Assembly (NCBI GenBank): GCA_020249465.1
Contig: JADCFP010000011.1
Location: 1 to 53,011 of the forward strand
Source of the DNA: Roseomonas sp.
GTDB taxonomy: Bacteria; Pseudomonadota; Alphaproteobacteria; Acetobacterales; Acetobacteraceae
Direction: 5' to 3'
Length of the DNA stretch: 53,011 nt
The translations under genes and the position numbers were made by a program. Shown one piece after another: positions 7,359-15,451 of the stretch. Every line of letters begins with the position of its first letter. Within the stretch, counting starts at the first letter, position 1. The notes below the pieces were generated by a model. That model did no database searches and was not told the origin of the DNA. It saw nothing but the letters and a program-made list of their open reading frames with translations.

Positions 7359-7835
7359 ATGAAGCGCGCCCTGATCATCCTGGCCCTGGCCGTCGCCGCT
7401 CCGCTTTTGGCCCAAGCCAGCGAGACCTGGCTTGGGCTCGCGCCCTGCGAGCTGTGTTTGTGGCAGCGCATTCCCTATTGGGCGGCGGCGGGTCTGGCGG
7501 CGCTGGCGCTGGTGCTACCGCGCCAAGCCGGGGTGCTGCTGGGCCTGGCCGGGCTTGCTGCCATGGCATCCGGCCTGCTGGGCGGGTTTCATCTGGGGGT
7601 GGAGCAAGGTTTTTGGCCCTCGCCGCTTGCCGGCTGCAAGGCGGCCACTTCAGGTGGGGCCATGAGCATTGAGGATATGCTGAAAAACCTCGCCCCCATC
7701 CCGAACAAGCCCTGTGATGCGCCGGCTTTTCTCATCCCTGGCCTTCCCATTTCAATGGCGGCGATGAATATGATGTATGGATTGGGCCTTGGGGCGCTTG
7801 CGCTGCGCCTCGCCCGGCAAGGAGCCAGAGCATGA
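7359..7835 (+). CDS. dsbB: Disulfide bond formation protein DsbB
   Basis: This 158-residue inner-membrane protein reoxidises periplasmic DsbA with ubiquinone. Four membrane segments are visible. Cys30 and Cys33 form the first redox pair (PCELC) and Cys93 and Cys119 the second pair in the periplasmic loop. The ATG at 7359 removes a non-hydrophobic extension that an upstream start would add. The stop overlaps the start of the ubiquinone hydroxylase gene (ATGA), which is a fitting neighbour because DsbB depends on quinone. Confidence 0.88.
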   Translation: MKRALIILALAVAAPLLAQASETWLGLAPCELCLWQRIPYWAAAGLAALALVLPRQAGVLLGLAGLAAMASGLLGGFHLGVEQGFWPSPLAGCKAATSGGAMSIEDMLKNLAPIPNKPCDAPAFLIPGLPISMAAMNMMYGLGLGALALRLARQGARA

Positions 7836-8386
7836 CGCAGAAAACCGCCGAATACCGCCTGCCCGGCGACCCTACGGCGCGGGAGGTGGTGGAACGCACT
7901 ATCCGCGTGGATCATGCCGGCGAATATGGCGCGAGACGCATTTATGAGGGCCAATTGGCCGTTCTGGGCCGCACGAAATACGGCCCAGTGATCGAACACA
8001 TGAAGGCGCAGGAACAGGTCCATCTGGACACGTTTTCTCGCCTGATTGGCGAACGCCGCGTACGCCCGACCGCCCTGCTGCCCTTCTGGCATGTCGCGGG
8101 CTTCGCGCTAGGCGCGGCCACCGCTTTGCTTGGCCATCGCGGCGCCATGGCCTGCACAGTCGCGGTCGAAGAAGCGATTGATGAGCATTACCGCGCCCAG
8201 GAGGACATTCTTGGCGATGATGAGGCACCACTCCGTACCGATATCGCCCGCTTCCGTGCCGAGGAGCTGGAACATCGCGACACAGGCCTTGAACACGAAG
8301 CAGAACAGGCGCCGGCCTATCGGTTGCTGAGTGCGGCGATCAAGACCGGCTGCAAAATCGCCATCAAAATCAGTGAGCGCGTATAA
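7832..8386 (+). CDS. coq7: Demethoxyubiquinone hydroxylase Coq7
   Basis: This 184-residue diiron protein carries the two ExxH-type helices of the Coq7 family: RVDHAGEYGARRIYEG and EQVHLDTF in the first half, EEAIDEHYRAQ and EELEHRDTGLEHEAE in the second. It hydroxylates 2-polyprenyl-3-methyl-6-methoxy-1,4-benzoquinone in the next-to-last part of ubiquinone synthesis and is membrane associated. The middle ALLPFWHVAGFALGAATALL segment is the hydrophobic membrane-contact helix. It overlaps dsbB and the following lipoprotein gene, so the three form one operon. Confidence 0.95.
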   Translation: MTQKTAEYRLPGDPTAREVVERTIRVDHAGEYGARRIYEGQLAVLGRTKYGPVIEHMKAQEQVHLDTFSRLIGERRVRPTALLPFWHVAGFALGAATALLGHRGAMACTVAVEEAIDEHYRAQEDILGDDEAPLRTDIARFRAEELEHRDTGLEHEAEQAPAYRLLSAAIKTGCKIAIKISERV

Positions 8387-9153
8387 TGCGCCGCGCCGCT
8401 TGCGCCCTGATTCTTGCCTTGGCGGTGCAGGGCTGCGCACAAAAAACGCTGCCACCGGAAGCACAGCCGGTAACGCAAGCGCCCGTCCCGGATGTGACGA
8501 TCACGCCGCTTTATCCCAATAGCATGCCCGGACCGCCCGGACCTGGCGGAGTTGCCCTGGCACCGGCCCAACCATCGGAGAGAACGCAAGCGGTGGCGGC
8601 ACGCCTGCCCCTGCGTGTCGGCCCCTGGGTGCGCGCTGTCGGTCCACCCGATGAGGGTGCCATTGCGCGCAATGGGCTGAGCCAGCTTTTCGTCCGCTAT
8701 ACCCTGCCGGGGCAAGGAAGCTGGGCCACGGTGGCAGTGAATGATCATGGCGTGGAAGTGCCGGATGGCTTTGCCTCAGCGGCCGTGGCCGCCGGTTATG
8801 AAGCGAGCAAGGCCAGCGTGCGCACCAGCGCGCCGGGCGGTGTCGCGCGGATGCGCCTGGTCTGGATTCCAGATGCACCATCGCAACGCTGCGTGACGGG
8901 CCGCGTGGTACTGCAAGGCCAGGGCATGCTGCATGTGGCCTGCTCCACCGGCGTTGCCGGTCAGGAATTGCGCGTGCGCGCCACAGCGGCGTTTCGCCCT
9001 GGCGATTCTGGACGGCTGTTCGAACTGGAAGGCGAAGTGGCGCGGCTGATTGCGGAGGTGACACGCGCTGCCGCCGGGCTTCAGCCCAACCCCGGCGTGC
9101 GGTCAGACGGGCGAGTCTTTATTCCACGGTTCGGTCCTGAGGCGGTATTGTAG
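8386..9153 (+). CDS. Putative lipoprotein of unknown function
   Basis: This 255-residue protein has a lipoprotein signal peptide with a lipobox (ALAVQGC, Cys17). A proline-rich linker follows (about residues 25-65), then a compact domain with RVGPWVRAVGPPDEG, FVRYTLPGQGSWATVAV and two cysteines (CVTGRVVLQG and VACSTG) that could pair after oxidation by the Dsb system. I do not recognise the family. The start codon overlaps the coq7 stop by one base (TAATG), so the gene is the last of the dsbB-coq7 operon. Confidence 0.75.
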   Translation: MRRAACALILALAVQGCAQKTLPPEAQPVTQAPVPDVTITPLYPNSMPGPPGPGGVALAPAQPSERTQAVAARLPLRVGPWVRAVGPPDEGAIARNGLSQLFVRYTLPGQGSWATVAVNDHGVEVPDGFASAAVAAGYEASKASVRTSAPGGVARMRLVWIPDAPSQRCVTGRVVLQGQGMLHVACSTGVAGQELRVRATAAFRPGDSGRLFELEGEVARLIAEVTRAAAGLQPNPGVRSDGRVFIPRFGPEAVL

Positions 9154-9203
9154 TCTTTCATCAGCACCTCCGGCTTGCTGAAGCAAAATACGCAAAAAGA
9201 TAA

Positions 9204-9263
9204 GCAGGAGGGCTCTGCCCTCCCGCACCCACCCGCCAAGGGCCGAAAGGCCCTTGGAACCCA
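9204..9263. repeat. Double-hairpin intergenic repeat
   Basis: Two perfect hairpins lie side by side. GGAGGGC-TCT-GCCCTCC (9207-9223) is followed by a C-rich spacer and then CCAAGGGCC-GAAA-GGCCCTTGG (9236-9257), a 9-bp stem closed by a stable GAAA tetraloop. The make-up is like that of dispersed extragenic palindromes common in Acetobacteraceae genomes (from memory). It may also end transcription of the dsbB-coq7-lipoprotein operon, although no T run follows. Confidence 0.6.
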
Positions 9264-9287
9264 GGAATTGGGCGGGCGCAAATGGCG

Positions 9288-9316
9288 TTGACAGTAGTCC
9301 CTGAACTCACAAATGC
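9288..9316 (+). promoter_or_regulatory. Possible promoter of the TPR gene
   Basis: A perfect TTGACA (9288-9293) stands 17 bp before the weak -10 candidate AAATGC (9311-9316), which lies 33 bp before the ATG of the TPR lipoprotein gene. Confidence 0.4.
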
Positions 9317-9349
9317 TACCAAGGGCAGAAACAACTACAGGGGCTTGAT

Positions 9350-10165
9350 ATGAGGATCTTGGTCGTTGCGCTTGTACTAATCCTCTCCGCTTGTGCCATG
9401 GAAGAAGGCGCCCAGGCGCCTAAAGCCTCCGCAGAAAATACGAGTCTGGCTACGACCTACAATAGTCGCGGCAATGCGCAATTTAACGCTCGTAATTACG
9501 CTGCGGCTCTTGCGGATTACGATGCAGCGCTGCGCCTTGCGCCCAATTTTGCTGGAACACTCCGTAATCGCTGCGTTACGAAAATCGCCCTAAATGATCT
9601 GGACGGCGCCTTGGCCGATTGTGAAGCGGCAATCCGCCTCAGTCCGAGTTTTGCCAGTGCCTATAACGAAAGGGGGCGCATCCGCGAGCGGCGAGGCGAT
9701 CTGCAATCTGCCCTAAGCGATTATGCTGAAGCGGTGCGCCTTGATGCAAATAACGGTGTTGCGCGCAGCAATTTAGCAAGCATCAGGTATCGCTTGAACG
9801 ATGATGCGGCAGCCTTGGCCGATGTCAATGAAGCTATCCGCCTGGCACCTGACCACGCACGAGCCTATAATACGCGTGGCATTATCAAACGCCGTATGGG
9901 CGACACCGCCGGTGCACTTGCCGATTACAACCGAGCTATTCAACTTCAACCCGATTACGCCATCGCCTACCGCAATCGCGGCCTGCTCCGCATGCAGCAA
10001 GGCAATAGCGCGGCAGCACTTGCCGATTACAACCTCGCACTGCGCCATGATCCGAATTACGCCGATGCCTATGAAAGTCGCGGCCGCGCCTATGCCGCCA
10101 GGGGCGATCAGGACCGCGCAATTGTGGATTACGACAAGGCCATCGCCTTGCGCGGTGGCACCTGA
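9350..10165 (+). CDS. TPR-repeat lipoprotein
   Basis: This 271-residue protein has a lipoprotein signal peptide (VALVLILSAC, Cys15). About six to seven 34-residue tetratricopeptide repeats follow, each with the pattern A-Y-x-x-R-G and A-L-A-D-Y-x-x-A-I-x-L-x-P. The repeats pack into a superhelix for protein-protein contacts at the envelope. Base use is visibly less GC-rich than in the neighbours (many AAT, GAT and TAT codons). Together with the flanking repeat, this hints at acquisition or at repeat-driven drift. The gene ends 44 bp before the aminotransferase gene. Confidence 0.85.
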   Translation: MRILVVALVLILSACAMEEGAQAPKASAENTSLATTYNSRGNAQFNARNYAAALADYDAALRLAPNFAGTLRNRCVTKIALNDLDGALADCEAAIRLSPSFASAYNERGRIRERRGDLQSALSDYAEAVRLDANNGVARSNLASIRYRLNDDAAALADVNEAIRLAPDHARAYNTRGIIKRRMGDTAGALADYNRAIQLQPDYAIAYRNRGLLRMQQGNSAAALADYNLALRHDPNYADAYESRGRAYAARGDQDRAIVDYDKAIALRGGT

Positions 10166-10209
10166 ACGCCACCCTGTCCAAGGCGCGCGCCTCACGCTAA
10201 AGGCGGCTT

Positions 10210-11373
10210 ATGCGCTTCGAACCCAACCCCCGCCCCGCCCTTGCTGAAATCCCCGGCTCGCTGATCCGCGAAGTCTCCGAGGTCGGGCGCTACATGCCCG
10301 ATGTCATCCCGCTTTGGTTCGGGGAACCGGATACGGTCACTCCGGATTTTGTGCGCGAAGCAGCGAAGCTGGCGCTGGATGAAGGCAAGACCTTCTACGC
10401 ACCCAACCCAGGCATCCCACCGCTGCGGGACGCCATCGCAGCCTACCTTCAGCGCAATAATCGCAATGTCGGCACAGCGCGTGTGGCGGTTACGGCGTCA
10501 GGCGTCAATGCGCTGATGCTGGTGGCGCAGGCGCTGCTTTCGCCCGGTGATCGCGTGGTCATCCCTGCCCCCGCCTGGCCCAATATGGATGGCATTGCGC
10601 GCGTGATGGGCGCGGAAGTAACCGATATGCCGCTGCGCCTCATGAACGGTATCTGGCGCGCGGATTTGGATGAATTGTTAGGGGCCATCACGCCCCAAAC
10701 GAAGCTTTTGTTCCTGAACAGCCCCGGCAATCCCACGGGCTGGACGCTGACGGCTGATGAACAGCGCGCCATTTTGGCAAAATGTCGCCAGACCGGCACC
10801 TGGATTCTTGCCGATGATGTCTATGAAAGGCTCTATTTCGCGGGCGACGCCGCGCCGTCCTTTCTGGAAATCGCGGATGAGCAGGATCGCGTTGTCTCGG
10901 TCAATTCCTTCTCCAAATCCTGGGCCATGACGGGCTGGCGCTTGGGTTGGATTGTTGCACCGCCAGCGTTGATGGATGCGATCGGCAAGCTCAATGAATT
11001 CAACATGTCCTCGGCACCCACCTTCATTCAGCATGCGGGTGTGGTTGCCTTGGATAAGGGTGATGCCTTCATCGCGGAAACCCGCGCGCGGTATTTGAAG
11101 GCGCGCGATATCGCCCATGCGGCGCTATCTGCCGTGCCCGGTGTCACCGCGCCGCGCCCGGATGGGGCGATGTATCTGTTCCTGAGGGTGGAAGGCTGCA
11201 CGGATAGCCTAGCGCTCGCGAAATCCCTGCTGCATTCGGCACGGGTTGGCATTGCGCCGGGCGCGGCCTTTGGCGCGGGCGGGGAAGGCCATTTGCGCCT
11301 GTGCTTCGCGCAATCCGAGGCACGCATCCGCGAAGCCAGCGGGCGCCTCGCTGAAGCCCTGTCCCGGCGCTGA
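10210..11373 (+). CDS. PLP-dependent aminotransferase, class I/II
   Basis: This 387-residue protein has the fold-type I aminotransferase motifs: YAPNPGIPPLRDAIAAYL, LNSPGNPTG (residues 169-177), the cofactor-binding ADDVYERL (201-208) and the catalytic lysine in VNSFSKSWAMTGWRLGW (Lys236). An arginine in GHLRLCFA near the C-terminus should bind the substrate carboxylate. Members accept aspartate, aromatic amino acids, alanine or others, and the substrate cannot be told from sequence. The stop codon is directly followed by the stop of a convergent gene. Confidence 0.9.
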   Translation: MRFEPNPRPALAEIPGSLIREVSEVGRYMPDVIPLWFGEPDTVTPDFVREAAKLALDEGKTFYAPNPGIPPLRDAIAAYLQRNNRNVGTARVAVTASGVNALMLVAQALLSPGDRVVIPAPAWPNMDGIARVMGAEVTDMPLRLMNGIWRADLDELLGAITPQTKLLFLNSPGNPTGWTLTADEQRAILAKCRQTGTWILADDVYERLYFAGDAAPSFLEIADEQDRVVSVNSFSKSWAMTGWRLGWIVAPPALMDAIGKLNEFNMSSAPTFIQHAGVVALDKGDAFIAETRARYLKARDIAHAALSAVPGVTAPRPDGAMYLFLRVEGCTDSLALAKSLLHSARVGIAPGAAFGAGGEGHLRLCFAQSEARIREASGRLAEALSRR

Positions 11374-11697
11374 TCAGGCGGGCCGGCGCAACTCGCCAGC
11401 GAATTCCAGGATTTCGCGGGATCGCGTGACGCGGCTGCCCCAAACCCGGTCAAATTCCGCGATCATGCCGGAAAGCGCGGGCGAACCCGGCAGCGCCTCG
11501 GCCGCCGCTACGCTTGGGAATTCGTAGAAGGCGAAATGGAGGGAGGGGTCCGTCTTGCTCCAGCAACGCCAGGCATGGGCAACGCCAAAGGCCGCCAGCG
11601 CATCGGGCAGATGTTCCTTTTCATACCAGGTGTCGAAAGCGGGGCGGTCGGCGGGATCGGCGACCACCGCACGCACCATGAAGAAGGCCTTGGACAT
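11374..11697 (-). CDS. Small dimeric alpha-beta-barrel-like protein
   Basis: This 107-residue protein starts MSKAFFMVRAVVADPADRPA and contains FDTWYEKEHLPDALAAFG, the signature of ferredoxin-like dimeric alpha-beta barrel proteins such as EthD-like and DUF4286-like families. These often handle small hydrophobic metabolites or act as subunits. The ATG at 11697 has GGAAAC upstream; an ATG at 11724 is also open. The stop abuts that of the aminotransferase gene on the other strand with no gap. Confidence 0.7.
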   Translation of the reverse strand: MSKAFFMVRAVVADPADRPAFDTWYEKEHLPDALAAFGVAHAWRCWSKTDPSLHFAFYEFPSVAAAEALPGSPALSGMIAEFDRVWGSRVTRSREILEFAGELRRPA

Positions 11698-12019
11698 GGG
11701 GGTTTCCTGTGTTGATGGGTTCAAGGGTCATTGGGCCACATCGCCAGCGCCACAGCAATGCCGACGCCCCCATGTTCCGCCCGGCACGGGACGCGAACGC
11801 GCTTGTGCTCAGGATCAAAGCCCCGCCACTATATCTTGGAGTAATCAGCGCCCGAGTCGTCCCGAGTCGCACGTTTCTTTTTTGTTCTTTTTTGTGGTGA
11901 TAAAGCTCTGAAAATTATGGATTAAGCCTTCTCTATTGTGATGAGGCTGTTCGTTTTGTGTTCAGGCTCCCGCACAATACGCGCTCTCAAATCCGCGAAT
12001 CGGGCACCAAAAAGCCACC
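11698..12019. other. AT-richer intergenic region without a gene
   Basis: About 320 bp with no convincing reading frame. The part from 11870 to 11960 is clearly AT-rich for this genome and holds two T6 runs. A 10-bp direct repeat, CCCGAGTCGT then CCCGAGTCGC, occupies 11851-11870. The region probably carries the promoter of the minus-strand alpha-beta-barrel gene and the end of the MFS gene. No clear terminator hairpin was found. Confidence 0.5.
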
Positions 12020-13201
12020 TCAGCGGCGTGCCAAAAGCAGCGCCAGCACCATGATCGCGCCCGCGGCCAGCCCCAGCGTAACCGGCAGGCCAAAGACCAT
12101 TGCCCCCAGCCCATAAAAGATCGGGCCAAGAGATTGGCCGCCGAAAAAGGCAAAGGCATGCAAGGACATGGCACTGCCGCGGGCTTGGGGGGCAAGCTCG
12201 GTCGCGCGGGTCTGGATGGCGTTGTGAATCATGTAAAAGCCAAGCCCAAGGCCCAAGCCAGCCAATGTCGCGACCAGCAGCGAAGGTGCCAGGGCGAAGC
12301 CTGTCAGCGCCAGGGCAGCGGTAGCGCCGCCAATGCGGATCACTCCCCCCTGACCAAAGCGCTCCAGTAGCGGCGCGACCAGGGCAGCGAATAACAGCCC
12401 ACCTAGGCCAAAGGCGCCAATCGCGAAGCCGGCTTCCATGGTGCTGCCAATGGCGCGTTCGATCAGCAGCGGCGCAATGAAGGGGAAAACGCCAAAAACC
12501 AGGCCGCCTTCCACCCCAACAGCGGCGAATAAGGGCAGCGCAGCGGGGTTGGCGATAATGCCACGATAGCGTTGCAGCGCCACGACCGGGTCATAGCGCG
12601 TCATGACTTCGCGCGGGGCGCCTCGGGCGGCCAGGATCAGGGCGACAAGGCCGATGAACGCGGCGATGGCGCAAACCACCAAGACGCCGCGCCAGCCGGC
12701 GATGGCGGCGATCGGCCCCGCCACGACACCGCCAGCGATCTGCCCGCTAATGCCGAAGACCAGAATGCGCGAAAGCGCCACCTGCCGGTATTTCAGCGAC
12801 ACCGCATCCCCCATGATGGCAAGCGTGAGGGGCATCATGCCCCCCGCCGCCATGCCAGAAGCCGCGCGAAACGCCATCAACCAGCCAAAGCTTGCCGAAA
12901 CCGCCGCGGCCAGCAGCATGATGCCGAGCAGCGCGACGCAGATCATGACAATCCGCCGCTTGCCGATGGAATCCGCAACCGGCCCCAGGATCGGCTGCAC
13001 CAGGGCGAAGGGCAGGGTATAGGCGGTGCCAAGCAGCGCAGCCTCGGCCGCCGTGACGCTGAACTCGCCGGCGATCTCGGCGACCGTTGGGTCTGTCACG
13101 CGCGTGGCAAAGGCGCCGGCAAAGACCGCCGGGCCGAAAATCGCCAAAACGCGGCGCATCTTGGCTTTTTCGGTGGCCTCGTCTTCCCCTGGCGCTGTCA
13201 C
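12020..13201 (-). CDS. Major facilitator superfamily transporter
   Basis: This 393-residue protein has twelve hydrophobic segments and the MFS motif A-like loop GPVADSIGKRRIVM between helices 2 and 3. It resembles the DHA-type drug and sugar efflux permeases (AraJ-like). The substrate is unknown. It starts with GTG at 13201, overlapping the trpF stop (GTGA), and so belongs to the lapA-pyrF-trpF transcription unit. In many relatives this place after trpF is taken by trpB and trpA. Confidence 0.88.
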   Translation of the reverse strand: MTAPGEDEATEKAKMRRVLAIFGPAVFAGAFATRVTDPTVAEIAGEFSVTAAEAALLGTAYTLPFALVQPILGPVADSIGKRRIVMICVALLGIMLLAAAVSASFGWLMAFRAASGMAAGGMMPLTLAIMGDAVSLKYRQVALSRILVFGISGQIAGGVVAGPIAAIAGWRGVLVVCAIAAFIGLVALILAARGAPREVMTRYDPVVALQRYRGIIANPAALPLFAAVGVEGGLVFGVFPFIAPLLIERAIGSTMEAGFAIGAFGLGGLLFAALVAPLLERFGQGGVIRIGGATAALALTGFALAPSLLVATLAGLGLGLGFYMIHNAIQTRATELAPQARGSAMSLHAFAFFGGQSLGPIFYGLGAMVFGLPVTLGLAAGAIMVLALLLARR

Positions 13202-13839
13202 GCGCGCTCGGCTTTGGCGGCGGCGATGAAGGCCGTAATGGCGGTGGGGTCCTTGACGCCGCGCGCCCGCTCAACGCCTGAAGATACATCCACCCCCGGC
13301 GCGCCGGAGGCCGCGATGGCCTCGGCCACATTGGCGGGCGTCAGACCGCCCGCGAGCAGCCAGGGACGCGGCGGGTGTTCGCCCTTCATCAGCGCCCAAT
13401 CGAAAGCCAGCGCATTACCGCCGGGCAAGGTGCTGCCAGGCGGTGGGCGGGCATCCAGCAGGAAGTAATCCACCTGACCGGCATATTCGGACAGGCGCGC
13501 CAGGTCGGCCTTGCTGCCAATGCCAAGCGCCTTCATCACAGGCTTGCCGAAACGCGCGCGGATCTCGCCCGCCCGCGCCGGGGTTTCCTCGCCATGCAAT
13601 TGCAGGATATCGAGCGGTACTTCGGCGAGTATGGCGGCGAGCATGGCATCATCCGGGTCCACAAACAGCCCGACACGCTTTGGTCCATTGCGGTAGGATC
13701 GCGCAAGCTCACCCGCCTGATTGGCTGTCACGGCGCGCGGGGAGGGCGGGAAGAAGACAAATCCCACCATATCCGCGCCGCCTTGCCGCGCCGCATCCAG
13801 CGCGGCAGCGTCCTTGATGCCGCAAATCTTGACCAGCAC
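13198..13839 (-). CDS. trpF: Phosphoribosylanthranilate isomerase TrpF
   Basis: This 213-residue TIM-barrel enzyme performs the Amadori rearrangement of phosphoribosylanthranilate in tryptophan synthesis. It begins VKICGIKDAAALDAARQGGA with the catalytic Cys of KICGI and has DILQLHGEE, FLLDAR and LLAGGLTPANVAEAI, where an Asp acts as acid and the glycines bind phosphate. The start is a GTG at 13839, 2 bp after the pyrF stop; no ATG fits the family N-terminus. Transcriptional and probably translational coupling with pyrF is likely. Confidence 0.95.
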   Translation of the reverse strand: MLVKICGIKDAAALDAARQGGADMVGFVFFPPSPRAVTANQAGELARSYRNGPKRVGLFVDPDDAMLAAILAEVPLDILQLHGEETPARAGEIRARFGKPVMKALGIGSKADLARLSEYAGQVDYFLLDARPPPGSTLPGGNALAFDWALMKGEHPPRPWLLAGGLTPANVAEAIAASGAPGVDVSSGVERARGVKDPTAITAFIAAAKAERA

Positions 13840-13841
13840 GC

Positions 13842-14549
13842 CTAAAGCCCTGCCGCGATGGCTGCCGCTGCTGCTGCCGGGTCCGCTGCGCCGGTGATGG
13901 GGCGGCCCACCACAATCCAATCCGCCCCGGCGGAAACGGCCTCAGCCGGTGTGGCGGTGCGTGCCTGATCGCCGGCGGCGCTGCCAGCTGGGCGCACGCC
14001 AGGCACCACCAGGAAGGGCGCAGGGCCAAGCGCGGCGCGCAGCACGCCCGCTTCCTGCGGGCTGCATACCAGGCCATCCGCCCCGGCATTGAGCGCAAGG
14101 CGTGCCAAGCGCAGCACCTGGTCGGCGGGGCTGGCGGCCACACCCGTGCTCGCCAGGGTTTCGGCGTCAATGCTGGTGAGCACCGTGACCGCCAGCAGCA
14201 TGGGGCGCTCGGCGCCGGCCTTCTCGGCCTCGGCGCGCGCGGCGGCGATCATGGCGGCACCGCCCGCGGCATGCAGCGTCATCATGGCGGGGCGGAGCGG
14301 CAGCAAAGACCGCACGGCGCCGGCGACGGTGTTTGGGATATCGTGCAGCTTCAAATCAAGAAACACCGGGCGATGCCGCGCCATGGTGCTGACAATGGCG
14401 GGGCCGGCCGAGGTGAAAAGCTCCAGCCCCACCTTCAGCACGCCGCAATGCGGGGCGAGGGTTTCGGCCAGGCTTTGGGCGCGCGCCGCATCGCCGGAAT
14501 CAAGGGCGGGGATGATGCGGGCAGCGCCGCTTTGCGGGCGGGCGATCAT
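13842..14549 (-). CDS. pyrF: Orotidine 5'-phosphate decarboxylase PyrF
   Basis: This 235-residue enzyme catalyses the last step of UMP synthesis. The conserved catalytic segment [13 protein letters not shown] (Asp-Lys-x-x-Asp) is intact, as are [10 protein letters not shown] at the N-terminus and the phosphate-binding [11 protein letters not shown] at the C-terminus. The start overlaps the lapA stop by 4 bp (ATGA) and trpF follows after 2 bp. Confidence 0.96.
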   Translation of the reverse strand: MIARPQSGAARIIPALDSGDAARAQSLAETLAPHCGVLKVGLELFTSAGPAIVSTMARHRPVFLDLKLHDIPNTVAGAVRSLLPLRPAMMTLHAAGGAAMIAAARAEAEKAGAERPMLLAVTVLTSIDAETLASTGVAASPADQVLRLARLALNAGADGLVCSPQEAGVLRAALGPAPFLVVPGVRPAGSAAGDQARTATPAEAVSAGADWIVVGRPITGAADPAAAAAAIAAGL

Positions 14550-14851
14550 GCTTTGGTCAGGGCCTTTTCGTCGGAAGCCTGCTTGGCGGTATTGAGTGCC
14601 TTTACCTCCGCTTCCAGGGCAGTGACGCGGCGTTCGGCAGCGCGGCCCCGGTGCCGCGCCGGCAGGCCAGCCGCCCAGGCGATCAGCGCACCCAGCAGGA
14701 AGGCGACAGCGGCAATGGAAAGCACGGCGATGGAGGCCGAGGCCGTCCAGGCAACATCAAAGGGCCAGAGACGCAATTCGATGCTCTGCGGGTTCGAGAG
14801 CATGAAGAGCACCACCAGAATGGCGAGGGGCAGGAAGATAAACCAGCGCAT
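14546..14851 (-). CDS. lapA: LapA-domain (DUF1049) membrane protein
   Basis: This 101-residue protein has two membrane segments ([20 protein letters not shown] and [20 protein letters not shown]). The motif [15 protein letters not shown] is typical of LapA. A short helical C-terminal tail ([19 protein letters not shown]) may form a coiled coil. In E. coli LapA works with LapB on LpxC turnover and lipopolysaccharide balance. No lapB is adjacent here. It lies 148 bp after ihfB and overlaps pyrF, an order also known from other bacteria (lapA-pyrF). Confidence 0.85.
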   Translation of the reverse strand: MRWFIFLPLAILVVLFMLSNPQSIELRLWPFDVAWTASASIAVLSIAAVAFLLGALIAWAAGLPARHRGRAAERRVTALEAEVKALNTAKQASDEKALTKA

Positions 14852-14999
14852 TGCGGGGCCTCAGGAAGACGATGCCTCACACAATCCCCGGTGATGCCTT
14901 CGCGTCAAGGCATAATCGCCCCAGGATCGCCATGCGTGATGAGCATGGCGCGCAACTACTGATGCAATTGACGAAAAAACCCGCAGCTCATTCAGCGCG

Positions 15000-15323
15000 T
15001 CAGGCCTTGCGAGCAGCGACGCGCTTGGCGGGGGCGGGCGCCTTCTTGGCATTGATGCGTTCGCGCAATTCCTTGCCGGGTTTGAAATAGGGCACGGATT
15101 TCGCTTCAACCGGCACGGATTCCCCGGTGCGCGGATTGCGCCCGGTGCGGCCTTCGCGCGATTTCGTGGAAAAGGCGCCAAAGCCGCGCAATTCCACGCG
15201 ATCACCACGCGCCAAGGCTGCGGTGATCTCGCCAAAGATCGTCGCTACAATCGCTTCCACATCGCCCTGGCGCAAATGCGGATTGCTTGCCGCGAGTTGC
15301 GCGATCAGTTCCGATCTCGTCAT
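15000..15323 (-). CDS. ihfB: Integration host factor subunit beta
   Basis: This 107-residue DNA-bending protein starts [20 protein letters not shown]. It carries the HU/IHF signature [21 protein letters not shown], with the intercalating proline of the beta arm in RNPRTG, and [16 protein letters not shown] short basic tail ([15 protein letters not shown]) extends it beyond the E. coli protein. IHF beta pairs with IHF alpha, encoded elsewhere. The start at 15323 was chosen by homology. The neighbourhood rpsA-sppA-ihfB-lapA is classic. Confidence 0.95.
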   Translation of the reverse strand: MTRSELIAQLAASNPHLRQGDVEAIVATIFGEITAALARGDRVELRGFGAFSTKSREGRTGRNPRTGESVPVEAKSVPYFKPGKELRERINAKKAPAPAKRVAARKA

Positions 15324-15451
15324 GCTGGGGTTTCTCCCAAAGCGCTTTTTTTGTGCGGCGCCCGAATTGGGGGGTACGCCTAAACCTCTCCTGTCGGAGC
15401 AAAGCCCGCACAGCGGCATCACATGAATGCGCTAAACGAAAACTGCCCCGC

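Noticed and set aside
14972-14999. Terminator after ihfB
   Set aside because: A T6 run exists on the minus strand just after the gene, but the sequence before it pairs poorly (about three base pairs), so I do not call it.
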